Numbered from the stretch's first letter, positions 18,046 through 27,135 are shown. The stretch: DNA of 37,173 nt from an uncultured Bacteroidales bacterium (GCA_903946925.1 CAJAXK010000178.1:1-37173); one strand, 5' to 3'. The notes: generated by a model from the letters alone, not told the origin. A program made the numbers and translations.

Positions 18046-18798
18046 TTAAGCTTTCGGCTTTTGATACCGTTTGGAACGCAATAATCCCAATTTATTCAAA
18101 AAATGTGAAATGGATGTTTTTAAAACCCCAAAGGCATACACCGTACTGCGCGAAAGGTTTATAGATGAAGCTTCTTTAAAATATTTGGTTGGGCAGGTAA
18201 TTTCACCAACTGGGAAGCCCATGTATATAATTTGAGAAATCATCTGGTTATCGAAAACAAAATCATCGCTATTTACATGATAATCAATGGAAAGCAGAAC
18301 CTCGCGCGAAAATGCGCGGTAGCCGGTGTGATATTCGGAGAGTTTCTGGTTAATTAAAATATTCTGTATCAGCGTAAGCCCACGGTTCGAAATGTACTTT
18401 ATAAGTGGCATACCACCTTTGCGGGCACCGTTTCCCAAAATCCGCGAACCGAAGACTACAGGAAAAACTTCGTTTGCAATAAGGTACGCCATACTTTGGA
18501 TAAGTTGCGGAGTATATTGGTAATCAGGGTGTAGCATAATTACTATGTCGCCACCAAGTTTTAAAGCAGTATCGTAACAGGTTTTTTGGTTTCCGCCATA
18601 GCCCTTGTTTTGTTCGTGCCTGATCACATGCTTGATCCCAATCTGGTGTGCAACATCAACTGTATTATCGCGGCTGCGGTCGTCAACCAAAACAACTTCA
18701 TCTACGATATCGAAAGGGATTTCCTTATATGTTTTTTCGAGGGTTTGGCCTGCATTGTAAGCAGGAAGTACCACCACAATTTTTTTTCCGTTGATCAT
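18046..18798 (-). CDS. GT2 glycosyltransferase
   Basis: The 250-residue protein is a family 2 glycosyltransferase with IVVVLPAYNAGQTLEKTY, DEVVLVDDRSRDNT, EQNKGYGGNQKTCY, VFGSRILGNGARKGGMP and EYHTGYRAFSREVL. The usual Asp-x-Asp metal site is replaced by MLHPDYQYTP (His-Pro-Asp), a variant seen in the DPM1-like subgroup. The C-terminus ends in basic residues without a transmembrane pair. It probably uses a nucleotide-sugar at the inner membrane face. It begins 53 bases downstream of the stop of the GT-C gene on the same strand and is likely co-transcribed with it; its own stop abuts that of the convergent GT-C gene at 18045. Confidence 0.9.
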   Translation of the reverse strand: MINGKKIVVVLPAYNAGQTLEKTYKEIPFDIVDEVVLVDDRSRDNTVDVAHQIGIKHVIRHEQNKGYGGNQKTCYDTALKLGGDIVIMLHPDYQYTPQLIQSMAYLIANEVFPVVFGSRILGNGARKGGMPLIKYISNRGLTLIQNILINQKLSEYHTGYRAFSREVLLSIDYHVNSDDFVFDNQMISQIIYMGFPVGEITCPTKYFKEASSINLSRSTVYAFGVLKTSISHFLNKLGLLRSKRYQKPKA

Positions 18799-18851
18799 AT
18801 CGCTTTTATTTTTCTTCTTACTTATTGTAAAACAGTATATTGCGGTGCTGA

Positions 18852-20903
18852 TTAATATTTCTTTATTTCAAAATCATCGCACCAAACCGCTCCCGAACCG
18901 TGGTTCCAAAGGTAAACTTTTAATTTATTTCCTTTAAACCAATCAGGGATTTTTATATCGAGCTTTGCTTTCTCCCATCCTTTGTCGTCAGTTTCCACAT
19001 AGCCGCTGCTTTGCTGATAAAATGGTTCTGATGTGACGGAGGTCGCTACCAAAAATGCATCCTTGCTATTGGCTGTTTTCCAGATACTTATTTCGTAGGA
19101 ATCGCCGGGCTTCACATCCTTCAATTCGTAAGGCATCGCATAACTATCAGTATAAGAAAGTATAAAGGCGTTTTTCCCAGATCGGGGTTTGTCGGAAGAT
19201 AGGTTTTCATTTTTGCAGAACCTTTCTCCGTTTCCATCCAAAATCCACTGCCCATCGGGACTAATGTTTTCAAAATCATTTTGCAAAACCCAAACAGGAG
19301 GTGTGCTGTGAACGATGCCGGTAAACAATTCCGAATTCTCTTTATCTATTTCAAAAACAGCCTGAACGCGGCTGTCGAAAAGCCGTTTCAGTTTCAACCC
19401 ACAATCCTCAACCGCTTTCAGTTCGTAATCGGTTAGCGGCCCACCAACAAGCAAGATTTTATCTCCATACTTTTTAACAAGTTCCATTGCCGGGATATTA
19501 GTTTCCCACAACTGGAAACTTTTCTCCTGCATATTGAAAAACAAAGCTTTCGGGAACAATTCCAGGAGTTTATCGCTGCTGTATAACCGCGAATATACAT
19601 TTCCCCAACGCAACGAAGAATATTCGTTAAACGAAATGGGATAATAATACACTTTAACATAACCTGCATAATCGCGTTCAAGCCTTGCCAGGGTTTCGTC
19701 GGTACTTAGGTTCGATGCGCGATAACCTTGATAAGCCATTGATAAATAGGGAATATTCATCAGCGAAAAACCAATTACAATGGCAAACATTGCCGGCAAA
19801 GTAAAACTAAATACTTTTTTCCATTTTTCCGTCAAGCTTTTGTTTATCAGCAAGTAAATAAAAACCAGCGTAAATCCCGTAAGGCTTAGTGCCGGAAAAA
19901 GGTAATGGTTGCTATGGTAATGTTTTGCAACCAAAAGTATGCTGCCGAACTGGGAAATCAAAACGGCCAGAAGGATTGAGATTTCACTTTTTGATTCTTG
20001 TCGCTTCTGTTTCCCAACAATAAACCAGAATAAAAGCAAACTTAATGCAGACAATAGCATTACCGCAATCAGCGATTTATTGATTTTGGCTATCGAAACT
20101 AAAGCACTAAAATACTTTGCAAAATCTATGAACCCGGCCTCGCCTTGACCGTAAGTTCCGGTATGGGTGCCCAAATTTACCATCCAGTAAGCCATGTGCA
20201 AATACCCTTTGGCTGCTGGAAGCGTAAATAAAATGAAAGCAGGGAAAATGGCTGCCACATAAAGCCATTTGTTCTTTTGGCCTTTCAGTACAACAAAAGG
20301 GATGATAAGAATAGGGAGAAACGTCATTTTTGTGGCCAAGCCAAAACCGGCAAGCAGGCCAAATAAGAGTGGAAATTTTTTATGGCTTTGGTTTTTGGAA
20401 GTGTAATATTTCAACAGCAGCAAAATCAACACTGCGATAGCCGTAAACAAAAACTGTTCGGGCGCCACTTTGGTAAAACATTCCTCAATAAGCGTAACCG
20501 ACAGGAAAGGAGCTGTTTGCAGCAACAAACCAATCCAAATATTCCCAAGCATGGAAGAGGCTACAAATCCTAACAAAAACAATATCAATGCATTGATGCC
20601 AATATGGCCTTTGCGTAAAACTTCGATATAAAACTCGGTATTTGACAAAACATCGGTTTCAATATCTTTTCCCGAAAAGCGCAACAAATGCGTAACACGC
20701 AACATAACAGCACTGTACATCTGAACAGTTGTGCCGGGATTGTCGAAATGTCCGACCGCTTTTCCTGTGGCGATATTCAATCCATTTAATAAATAAGCGC
20801 TTTCGGGATCGGTTCCGAACTTGGTACGGTCGAAACGCAAACCTATAACAAGGAAAATTATGGGGACAACAACCAAAAATGCGAACCGAAACTTCTTAGC
20901 CAT
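18852..20903 (-). CDS. GT-C-like membrane glycosyltransferase with C-terminal beta-sandwich-like domain
   Basis: The protein has 683 residues. The first helix (about 5-23) is followed by an acidic extracytoplasmic loop (FDRTKFGTDPESAYLLNGLNIATG, with GHFDNPGTTVQMY after it) typical of GT-C enzymes. Roughly ten helices run to about residue 385, with GLLAGFGLATKMTFLPILIIP in the middle. A soluble region follows, and the final 140 residues form the tail domain: NDFEN (D543), RSGKNAFILSY, YVETDDKGWEKAKLDI, KVYLWNHGSGAVWCDD and FEIKKY. This tail matches those of the genes at 13854 and 16195 in landmarks despite low overall similarity. It is the first gene of a probable two-gene unit with the GT2 gene downstream. 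It probably transfers a sugar from a lipid carrier outside the membrane. Confidence 0.78.
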   Translation of the reverse strand: MAKKFRFAFLVVVPIIFLVIGLRFDRTKFGTDPESAYLLNGLNIATGKAVGHFDNPGTTVQMYSAVMLRVTHLLRFSGKDIETDVLSNTEFYIEVLRKGHIGINALILFLLGFVASSMLGNIWIGLLLQTAPFLSVTLIEECFTKVAPEQFLFTAIAVLILLLLKYYTSKNQSHKKFPLLFGLLAGFGLATKMTFLPILIIPFVVLKGQKNKWLYVAAIFPAFILFTLPAAKGYLHMAYWMVNLGTHTGTYGQGEAGFIDFAKYFSALVSIAKINKSLIAVMLLSALSLLLFWFIVGKQKRQESKSEISILLAVLISQFGSILLVAKHYHSNHYLFPALSLTGFTLVFIYLLINKSLTEKWKKVFSFTLPAMFAIVIGFSLMNIPYLSMAYQGYRASNLSTDETLARLERDYAGYVKVYYYPISFNEYSSLRWGNVYSRLYSSDKLLELFPKALFFNMQEKSFQLWETNIPAMELVKKYGDKILLVGGPLTDYELKAVEDCGLKLKRLFDSRVQAVFEIDKENSELFTGIVHSTPPVWVLQNDFENISPDGQWILDGNGERFCKNENLSSDKPRSGKNAFILSYTDSYAMPYELKDVKPGDSYEISIWKTANSKDAFLVATSVTSEPFYQQSSGYVETDDKGWEKAKLDIKIPDWFKGNKLKVYLWNHGSGAVWCDDFEIKKY

Positions 20904-21308
20904 AGTAGTTTATACCGTTTGCAAAATAGCGGTTAATAGTAGGTTTCCGGCTGTGCAAAAAGTTGTCAATCAGCACTTATTAAGGGTTAAAGAATCTGCA
21001 AATTTAATAAAAGTAAGGAATTTTGGATGTTGTTAAGGTAAAATGCTTTTCCCGGATTTCTATTTTTCTGTATTTTCAGGAGAAAGTCTGGTTGAAGTTT
21101 CACTCATTTGCATAAATGTATTGATAGGTCGGTGTTCTTTTGCAGTAAACCCTTAAGGCAATGCTGTATATTTCTTTGTTTTACGTACAACTTTTTATTT
21201 ACTATGGGAACGGTTTAACTTTGTATGGAATAAATTCGGTATTCATTTTCCGAAATCAGCAAACAATTCAAAGCGCGGCTTGTTTTTTAAATAAAGCGCG
21301 GCTAATTG
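20904..21308. other. Gene-free spacer between the divergent GT-C and sufB genes
   Basis: No credible gene lies here. It contains an isolated TAACTTTG (21216-21223) without a clear -33 partner, and two exact 11-bp direct repeats AAAGCGCGGCT (21270-21280 and 21293-21303), which lie just before the proposed suf promoter. Confidence 0.5.
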
Positions 21309-21342
21309 AAGTATTGCAATACTTTTATTATTACTAACTTTG
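21309..21342 (+). promoter_or_regulatory. Putative suf operon promoter with overlapping operator-like palindrome
   Basis: TAACTTTG (21335-21342) matches the Bacteroidota -7 consensus TAnnTTTG. An 18-nt spacer separates it from a TTG (21314-21316) that can act as the -33 element. That TTG lies inside a perfect 16-bp palindrome, AAGTATTGCAATACTT (21309-21324). The ATG of sufB is 55 bases downstream. The position over the -33 element is what one expects of a repressor site. An Rrf2-type Fe-S sensor is an inference from the operon, not from the site itself. Confidence 0.6.
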
Positions 21343-21397
21343 CCCGCTTAAGTTTATTTAAACCAAAGATAAATAAGAGCCTGAACAAACCAAATAA

Positions 21398-22846
21398 ATG
21401 GAAAAAGATCAGAACAATATATTAGAGGAAGTTACCAACAGCGATTATAAGTACGGCTTTTACACCGATATTGAAATGGACACGGCTCCCGTCGGTTTGT
21501 GCGAGGATACCGTCCGGTTTATTTCGGCTAAAAAAAATGAGCCTGAATGGATGCTCGAATTCCGGTTGAAAGCTTACCGTCATTGGCTTACGCTTACCGA
21601 ACCTACCTGGGCGCACCTTCACCATCCACCAATCCAGTATCAGGATATAATTTTTTATGCTGCCCCAAAGCGGAAAAAAGAATTAAAAAGCCTCGATGAG
21701 GTTGACCCTGAATTGATTGAGACTTTCAACAAATTGGGCATTTCGCTCGACGAACAGAAAAAACTGAGCGGTGTAGCGGTTGATGCGGTTATCGACAGTG
21801 TTTCGGTTAAGACCACTTTTAGCGATACCCTTTCAAAATATGGTGTAATTTTTTGCTCTTTCAGCGATGCGGTGCAAAACCACCCCGATTTGGTAAAACA
21901 ATATATGGGAAGTGTGGTGCCCAGCAACGACAATTTTTTTGCGGCACTTAATTCGGCCGTTTTCAGCGATGGCTCTTTTTGTTACATCCCCAAAGGTGTG
22001 CGTTGCCCGGTTGAACTTTCCACCTATTTTCGAATCAATGCGGCCAACACCGGCCAATTTGAGCGTACGCTGATTGTTGCCGATGAGGGTGCATACGTTA
22101 GCTATATGGAAGGCTGCACAGCACCCATGCGCGACGAAAACCAGCTTCATGCCGCCATTGTGGAAATTGTGGCCATGAAAGATGCCGAAGTAAAATACAG
22201 CACCGTGCAAAACTGGTATCCAGGCAATAAGAAAGGCGAAGGAGGAATTTACAATTTTGTTACCAAACGTGGAATCTGTAAAGGAAGCCACTCAAAAATT
22301 TCGTGGACACAGGTCGAAACAGGCTCTGCCATTACCTGGAAATATCCAAGCGTGGTTTTGATGGGCGACAATTCGGTCGGCGAATTCTATTCGGTAGCTG
22401 TTACCAACAATTTTCAGCAGGCTGATACCGGCTCAAAAATGATCCATCTTGGCAAAAACACCAAAAGCACCATAATATCCAAAGGAATTTCGGCCGGGCA
22501 AAGCAACAACAGTTACCGGGGATTGGTTAAAGTAATAAAACGGGCTGAAAATGCACGCAATTTCTCGCAATGCGATTCCTTGCTCTTGGGCGACAAATGC
22601 GGCGCACATACCTATCCCTACATCAAAGCCGAAAACCATACCAGCATTATTGAACATGAAGCAACCACTTCAAAAATTTCGGACGACCAGCTATTTTATT
22701 GCAAACAGCGAGGGATAAGCTCCGAAAGTGCAATCGGCTTGATCGTGAACGGATATGCAAAAGAAGTACTGATGCACCTGCCAATGGAATTTGCCGTCGA
22801 AGCGCAAAAATTGTTAGCCATAAGTTTGGAAGGCAGCGTTGGGTAG
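21398..22846 (+). CDS. sufB: Fe-S cluster scaffold SufB
   Basis: SufB, with SufC and SufD, forms the cytoplasmic SufBC2D scaffold on which Fe-S clusters are assembled. The 482-residue length is normal for the family. Visible landmarks are [76 protein letters not shown] with Cys392 at the position of the essential cysteine of other SufB proteins (from memory), and [25 protein letters not shown]. It heads a six-gene operon. The ATG at 21398 follows a promoter-like region directly and leaves a family-typical N-terminus. The stop is followed at once by an unusual repeat-filled spacer before sufC. Confidence 0.97.
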   Translation: MEKDQNNILEEVTNSDYKYGFYTDIEMDTAPVGLCEDTVRFISAKKNEPEWMLEFRLKAYRHWLTLTEPTWAHLHHPPIQYQDIIFYAAPKRKKELKSLDEVDPELIETFNKLGISLDEQKKLSGVAVDAVIDSVSVKTTFSDTLSKYGVIFCSFSDAVQNHPDLVKQYMGSVVPSNDNFFAALNSAVFSDGSFCYIPKGVRCPVELSTYFRINAANTGQFERTLIVADEGAYVSYMEGCTAPMRDENQLHAAIVEIVAMKDAEVKYSTVQNWYPGNKKGEGGIYNFVTKRGICKGSHSKISWTQVETGSAITWKYPSVVLMGDNSVGEFYSVAVTNNFQQADTGSKMIHLGKNTKSTIISKGISAGQSNNSYRGLVKVIKRAENARNFSQCDSLLLGDKCGAHTYPYIKAENHTSIIEHEATTSKISDDQLFYCKQRGISSESAIGLIVNGYAKEVLMHLPMEFAVEAQKLLAISLEGSVG

Positions 22847-22847
22847 G

Positions 22848-22937
22848 AATGTGGAATGTGGAATGTGGGATGTCGGATGTCGGATGTCGGATGTCGGATG
22901 TTCGATTTCGGATTGTGGAATGCGGATTGCGGATTTA
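22848..22937 (+). repeat. G/T-rich heptamer block after sufB
   Basis: Immediately after the sufB stop the sense strand reads GGAATGTGGAATGTGG followed by at least four GGATGTC heptamers and decayed versions (GGATTGC, GGATTT). It is C-poor and G/T-rich. It forms the first half of a two-part spacer between sufB and sufC. Confidence 0.9.
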
Positions 22938-22955
22938 TTTCAAAACCAATTATTT

Positions 22956-23076
22956 CTCAACCTCTCAACAACTCAACCCATCAACAACTCAATCCATCAA
23001 CACCTCAACCCATCAACCTCTCAACCCTTCAACCCCTCAACAACTCAACAACTCAACCCATCAACCTATCAACAAA
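22956..23076 (+). repeat. C/A-rich TCAACNNN octamer block before sufC
   Basis: About fifteen 8-nt units of the form TCAACNNN (TCAACCCA, TCAACCTC, TCAACAAC and others) run head to tail and contain no G. They end 18 bases before the sufC ATG at 23095. A 24-nt stretch (23004-23027) recurs exactly at 27215-27238 in the sufE-sufT spacer. Confidence 0.92.
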
Positions 23077-23094
23077 ATAAACACATTATATCAA

Positions 23095-23841
23095 ATGTTA
23101 AGTATCAGAAATCTAAAAGTTTCCATTAAAGGGAAAGAGATTTTAAAAGGGATAAACCTCGAAGTAAAAGCTGGTGAAGTCCATGCCATTATGGGACCTA
23201 ACGGAACCGGAAAAAGCACTTTGGCCTATGTTATTGCCGGTCGCGAAGGCTATGAGGTTACCGAAGGTGAAATAATTTTCAAAGGCCGCAATATCTTAGG
23301 GCTGTCAGCCGAAGAACGTGCCTGTGAAGGGCTGTTCCTTGGGTTTCAGTATCCGGTCGAGATTCCGGGTGTTTCGATAACCAATTTCCTCCGCACAGCC
23401 ATAAACGAACAACGCAAGTATAAAGGCCTCGATCCGGTTCCGGCTACAGAGTTCCTGGCCCGCATGGAAGAAAAGAAGAAATTGCTCGAATTGCAGGAAA
23501 AACTCGCAAGCCGTTCAGTGAACGAAGGTTTTTCGGGCGGTGAAAAGAAAAAGAACGAAATATTCCAAATGGCCATGCTCGAACCCATGCTTGCCATTTT
23601 AGACGAAACTGATTCGGGCCTCGATATTGATGCGCTGCGTATTGTAGCTTCGGGCGTAAACAAACTTCGCCGTCCCGACAATTCGACCATCGTAATCACT
23701 CATTATCAGCGATTGTTGGAATACATAGTTCCCGATGTGGTGCATGTGCTTTTCGATGGGCGAATCGTAAAATCGGGCGGAAAAGAATTAGCCTTGCTTC
23801 TGGAAGAAAAAGGTTACGAGTGGATAAGAAAAGAATCCTAA
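23095..23841 (+). CDS. sufC: Fe-S assembly ATPase SufC
   Basis: SufC is the ABC-type ATPase of the SufBC2D scaffold. The 248-residue product starting at 23095 (MLSIRNLKVSIKGKEIL) has the family length. It contains Walker A GPNGTGKST (34-42), a Q-loop in LGFQYPVEIPGVS, the signature FSGGEKKKNE, Walker B LAILDETDSGLD and the switch His in VITHYQR. The frame is open far upstream through the repeat spacer, but those upstream codons translate only repeat words, so the longer start (22699) is rejected. The sufD ATG lies 7 bases after the stop. It hydrolyses ATP to drive scaffold rearrangement and has no membrane part. Confidence 0.97.
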   Translation: MLSIRNLKVSIKGKEILKGINLEVKAGEVHAIMGPNGTGKSTLAYVIAGREGYEVTEGEIIFKGRNILGLSAEERACEGLFLGFQYPVEIPGVSITNFLRTAINEQRKYKGLDPVPATEFLARMEEKKKLLELQEKLASRSVNEGFSGGEKKKNEIFQMAMLEPMLAILDETDSGLDIDALRIVASGVNKLRRPDNSTIVITHYQRLLEYIVPDVVHVLFDGRIVKSGGKELALLLEEKGYEWIRKES

Positions 23842-23848
23842 ATTAAGG

Positions 23849-25291
23849 ATGCCAAAACAGGATGTAATTATGAACGTTGGAATTATTCAAAAAACGTACG
23901 ACCTTCAGGAGTATTTGAAATCGGTGTTTGACAAAATGAAGCACGAAATCACTAAAAACGATACAGCTTTTATTGCCGAAAAACGAGAAAAAGCTTTTGG
24001 GCTTTTCAATAAAGCAGGTTTCCCCCACCCGGCACTCGAACGCTGGCGTGGTACCGACCTTTCGCGGGCACTGAACCACGAGTATTCTACTTTGCCCGAA
24101 CCACCACCCGCCGATTTGGATATTGATAAAATTTTTAAGTGTGATGTTCCACATTTTGAAACTTTATTGGTAACCCAGCTTAATGGTTGGTATGCCGACA
24201 GGAAAAACCTAATACAGGTTTACCCTAACGGGATGATAATCGGCAGTTTGGCCGAAGCATTCCAAAAATATCCTGAGTTGGTAGAAGCGCATTATGGGAA
24301 GTATGCCGATGATAAGGCCGAAAGCCTAACTGCATTGAACACGGCCATGTCGCAGGATGGGATTTTTATTTATATCCCTGACAATGTTACCGTTGAGCAA
24401 AATATTCAAATGGTGAATATTACTGATTTCAAACAAAACCTTTTCCTTAATACACGAAACCTTGTAATTTTAGGCGAAAACAGTCATTTGCGGTTGGTAC
24501 AATGCGACGATTCCATCAACCACGATGTTACGTTTATCAACACGGTAACCGAGGTGAAAATTGGGCGCAACTCCAGCCTCGACCATTACAAACTCCAAAA
24601 CAAGGACGACCACACCACGCTTATCAATAGCATGTATTTTTATCAGGATGAGGGCAGCAGTTTGTCAACAAATGCCATCAGCCTAAATGGCGGGTTGATT
24701 CGCAACCTCTCGCATGTTACGCTCAGCGGCGCACACAGCAGTGCCGATGTTTATGGGCTTTACCTTATGGATCGTCATCAGCATGTTGATAACCAAGTGT
24801 ATATAAACCATGTTGCTCCTGATTGCGAAAGCAGGGAGCTTTTCAAAGGTGTTTTGGACGATCAGGCAAGCGGCGTTTTTAATGGCCATATCAAAGTGTA
24901 TCGCGATGCACAGCGTACCAATGCTTTCCAAACCAATAAAAATATTTTGCTTACCGATAAAGCGAGTATTGATACGAAGCCTTTCCTCGAAATTTATGCC
25001 GACGATGTAAAATGCAGCCATGGGGCAACCATTGGGCAGCTCGATGCCGAAGCACTGTTTTATATCCGTTCGCGCGGTATCAGCGAATCCAATGCCAAAA
25101 TATTGCTGATGTATGCTTTTGCTGCCGAGGTGATTAACAAAATATCCATCCCGGAACTCAGGCAGCGTATGGACGATATGGTGAAAAAACGCCTTCGTGG
25201 CGAACTTTCGCAATGCGAGCAATGTGTTTTGAATTGCAGCACACAGGAGCATCAAAAAGTTTCGTTTGTAATTGATATGTCAAAAATTTGA
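23849..25291 (+). CDS. sufD: Fe-S scaffold protein SufD
   Basis: SufD pairs with SufB in the scaffold and is needed for iron entry. The 480-residue protein has an N-terminal helical region with FPHPALERWRGTDLSRALNH, a central parallel beta-helix, and the C-terminal signature DDVKCSHGATIGQLDAEALFYIRSRGIS, with His391 at the position of the functionally important His of SufD. A CEQCVLNC cysteine cluster near the C-terminus is an addition that might bind metal. The start at 23849 lies 7 bases after the sufC stop; Met8 is an alternative. The stop overlaps no other gene, and sufS begins 11 bases later. Confidence 0.95.
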   Translation: MPKQDVIMNVGIIQKTYDLQEYLKSVFDKMKHEITKNDTAFIAEKREKAFGLFNKAGFPHPALERWRGTDLSRALNHEYSTLPEPPPADLDIDKIFKCDVPHFETLLVTQLNGWYADRKNLIQVYPNGMIIGSLAEAFQKYPELVEAHYGKYADDKAESLTALNTAMSQDGIFIYIPDNVTVEQNIQMVNITDFKQNLFLNTRNLVILGENSHLRLVQCDDSINHDVTFINTVTEVKIGRNSSLDHYKLQNKDDHTTLINSMYFYQDEGSSLSTNAISLNGGLIRNLSHVTLSGAHSSADVYGLYLMDRHQHVDNQVYINHVAPDCESRELFKGVLDDQASGVFNGHIKVYRDAQRTNAFQTNKNILLTDKASIDTKPFLEIYADDVKCSHGATIGQLDAEALFYIRSRGISESNAKILLMYAFAAEVINKISIPELRQRMDDMVKKRLRGELSQCEQCVLNCSTQEHQKVSFVIDMSKI

Positions 25292-25302
25292 TCCTCAAAC
25301 TA

Positions 25303-26535
25303 ATGGAAGATTTTTTTGAAGATAAAATCCAATCGGTAAGGAACGATTTCCCGATCCTTTCGCGAAGCATTTATGGCAAACCTTTGGTTTATTTCGACAA
25401 TGCCGCAACTACCCAAAAACCAAATTTGGTAATTGATGCCATCAGCAATTATTACCGCAACGATAACGCAAACGTACACCGCGGGGTGCATTACCTGAGC
25501 CAACACGCAACAGGCGCTTTTGAGGATGTGCGTAAAAAAGTTGCCGCATTTGTTAATGCCAGCAGCCCGAACGAAATTATTTTTACCCGTGGCGCTACCG
25601 AAGCTATAAATCTGGTGGCATGGTCGTATTGCGAAACATTTCTTGAAGCAGGCGACGAGATTATTGTTTCAGCCCTCGACCACCATTCAAACATTGTTCC
25701 CTGGCAAATGGCCTGTGAGCGGAAAGGAGCTTTCCTGAAAGTAATACCGGTTTCTGAGGAAGGTGAACTTAATCTTGAAGTTCTAGAAACTTTATTGAAC
25801 AGCCGGACAAAAATGCTTGCTATCAGTCATATTTCCAACACTTTGGGAACCATTAACCCAATAGCTGAAATAGTTGTGATGGCACACAGCAAAAATATTC
25901 CTGTATTTGTTGATGGGGCGCAAGGATTGTCGCATGGTCCTGTTGATGTTCAGAAGATTGATTGCGATTTCTACGCATTTTCGGCACATAAAATGTATGG
26001 CCCGATGGGGATTGGTGGGTTGTATGGGAAAACGTCCTGGCTCGAAAAAATGCAGCCCTACCAGCTTGGTGGCGAAATGATTGATAAAGTAACCTTTGCA
26101 AAAACCACTTTTAACGAAATTCCTTATAAATTTGAAGCCGGAACGCCGAATGTTGCCGATGTGATGGGTTTTGGTGCAGCTATTGATTATCTAAATTCAT
26201 TAGGTTGGGATTTTATCACAAGGCAGGAACAAGATTTGCTCCACTATGCAACCGAAAAACTTAGCGGAATAGAAGGGGTTAAAATTTACGGTACCTCAAA
26301 ACATAAGGCTGCAATTGTATCTTTTGCAATAGAGGGAATCCATTTTTTCGATGCGGGCACTATACTCGACCATTTGGGCATTGCCGTCCGCACAGGGAAC
26401 CATTGTACACAGCCGTTGATGGAAGTTTTCGGAATAAGTGGTACATTGCGTGCCTCAATGGCGTTTTACAATACCCGTCAGGAAGTTGACAGGCTTATTG
26501 CCGGGATTTATAGCGTAAAGTCACTTTTTGCATAA
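25303..26535 (+). CDS. sufS: Cysteine desulfurase SufS
   Basis: SufS is the PLP enzyme that takes sulfur from L-cysteine and passes it to SufE. With the ATG at 25303 the protein has 410 residues. It shows FDNAATTQKP, NANVHRGVHYLSQHAT, FTRGATEAINLVA, DHHSNIVPW, the PLP lysine K230 in SAHKMYGPMG, and the sulfur-carrying C368 in RTGNHCTQPLM. Its length, the Lys and Cys positions and the RxGxHC loop are those of the SufS (group II) type. A TTG at 25288 extends the frame by five codons but overlaps the sufD stop, so the ATG is preferred. sufE follows after 27 bases. Confidence 0.96.
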   Translation: MEDFFEDKIQSVRNDFPILSRSIYGKPLVYFDNAATTQKPNLVIDAISNYYRNDNANVHRGVHYLSQHATGAFEDVRKKVAAFVNASSPNEIIFTRGATEAINLVAWSYCETFLEAGDEIIVSALDHHSNIVPWQMACERKGAFLKVIPVSEEGELNLEVLETLLNSRTKMLAISHISNTLGTINPIAEIVVMAHSKNIPVFVDGAQGLSHGPVDVQKIDCDFYAFSAHKMYGPMGIGGLYGKTSWLEKMQPYQLGGEMIDKVTFAKTTFNEIPYKFEAGTPNVADVMGFGAAIDYLNSLGWDFITRQEQDLLHYATEKLSGIEGVKIYGTSKHKAAIVSFAIEGIHFFDAGTILDHLGIAVRTGNHCTQPLMEVFGISGTLRASMAFYNTRQEVDRLIAGIYSVKSLFA

Positions 26536-26562
26536 CCAATCAAGCCAAAACACAGAATTGAA

Positions 26563-26991
26563 ATGACAATTGCTGAAACAAAAGATCAGATAATCAATGA
26601 GTTCAATCAGTTTGACGATTGGATGGACAAGTACAATTACTTGATTGAAATGGGTAGGTCAGTTCCCTTGATTGACGAAACCCAAAAAACGGATTCAAAC
26701 CTGATTATCGGTTGCCAGTCGAGGGTATGGTTAAGTTCGGAGTACAAGGACGGGCTGATTTATTATACTGCCGACAGCGATGCGGTTATAACAAAAGGGA
26801 TAGCCTTTTTGTTAATTCGGGTATTTTCGGGCCACACACCAACCGAAATTGTGGAAGCGGAAACAAACTTCCTCGATCAAATCGGGCTAAAAGAACATTT
26901 ATCGCCAACCCGCAGCAACGGTTTGCTCTCCATGGTGAAACAAATAAAACTGTATGCTTTTGCTTATCAGGTGAAGGAGAAAAATAGTTAA
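26563..26991 (+). CDS. sufE: Sulfur acceptor SufE
   Basis: SufE accepts persulfide sulfur from SufS and hands it to the SufBC2D scaffold. The 142-residue protein has FDDWMDKYNYLIEMG near the N-terminus and the active Cys51 in IIGCQSRVWL, the same position as in E. coli SufE. IRVFSGHTPTEI and the SPTRSNGL motif follow in their usual places. The gene is 27 bases after sufS. A spacer of about 440 bases made of short tandem words separates it from sufT. Confidence 0.96.
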   Translation: MTIAETKDQIINEFNQFDDWMDKYNYLIEMGRSVPLIDETQKTDSNLIIGCQSRVWLSSEYKDGLIYYTADSDAVITKGIAFLLIRVFSGHTPTEIVEAETNFLDQIGLKEHLSPTRSNGLLSMVKQIKLYAFAYQVKEKNS

Positions 26992-26996
26992 TTTGA

Positions 26997-27090
26997 AAAT
27001 GTGGAGATTTGAGGATGTGGGGATTTGAGGATGTGGGGATGTGAAAATTAGGGGATTATGGGATGTGGGGATTCTGGGATGTAGGGAAAT
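26997..27090 (+). repeat. G/T-rich octamer block after sufE
   Basis: Directly after the sufE stop the sense strand carries GGATTTGA, GGATGTGG and related units with a period near 8, and GGGATGTGGGGATTCTGGG later. C is almost absent. It corresponds in place and composition to the block after sufB. Confidence 0.88.
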
Positions 27091-27135
27091 ACCATACCAA
27101 ACATATTAGCCAAATGACATATCCGCAACTTCTAT

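Noticed and set aside
22699-23094. N-terminal extension of SufC through the repeat spacer
   Set aside because: The frame is open, but the codons translate only GGATGTC and TCAACNNN words and overlap the end of sufB. SufC proteins begin at the Met encoded at 23095.
22839-23129. Asn/Pro/Ser/Thr-Gln-rich open frames in the sufB-sufC spacer
   Set aside because: All three forward frames are open because the repeat words lack stop triplets. No start context or domain supports a protein.
25288-25302. Upstream TTG start for SufS
   Set aside because: It overlaps the sufD stop. The ATG at 25303 gives the family-typical N-terminus and Lys/Cys positions.
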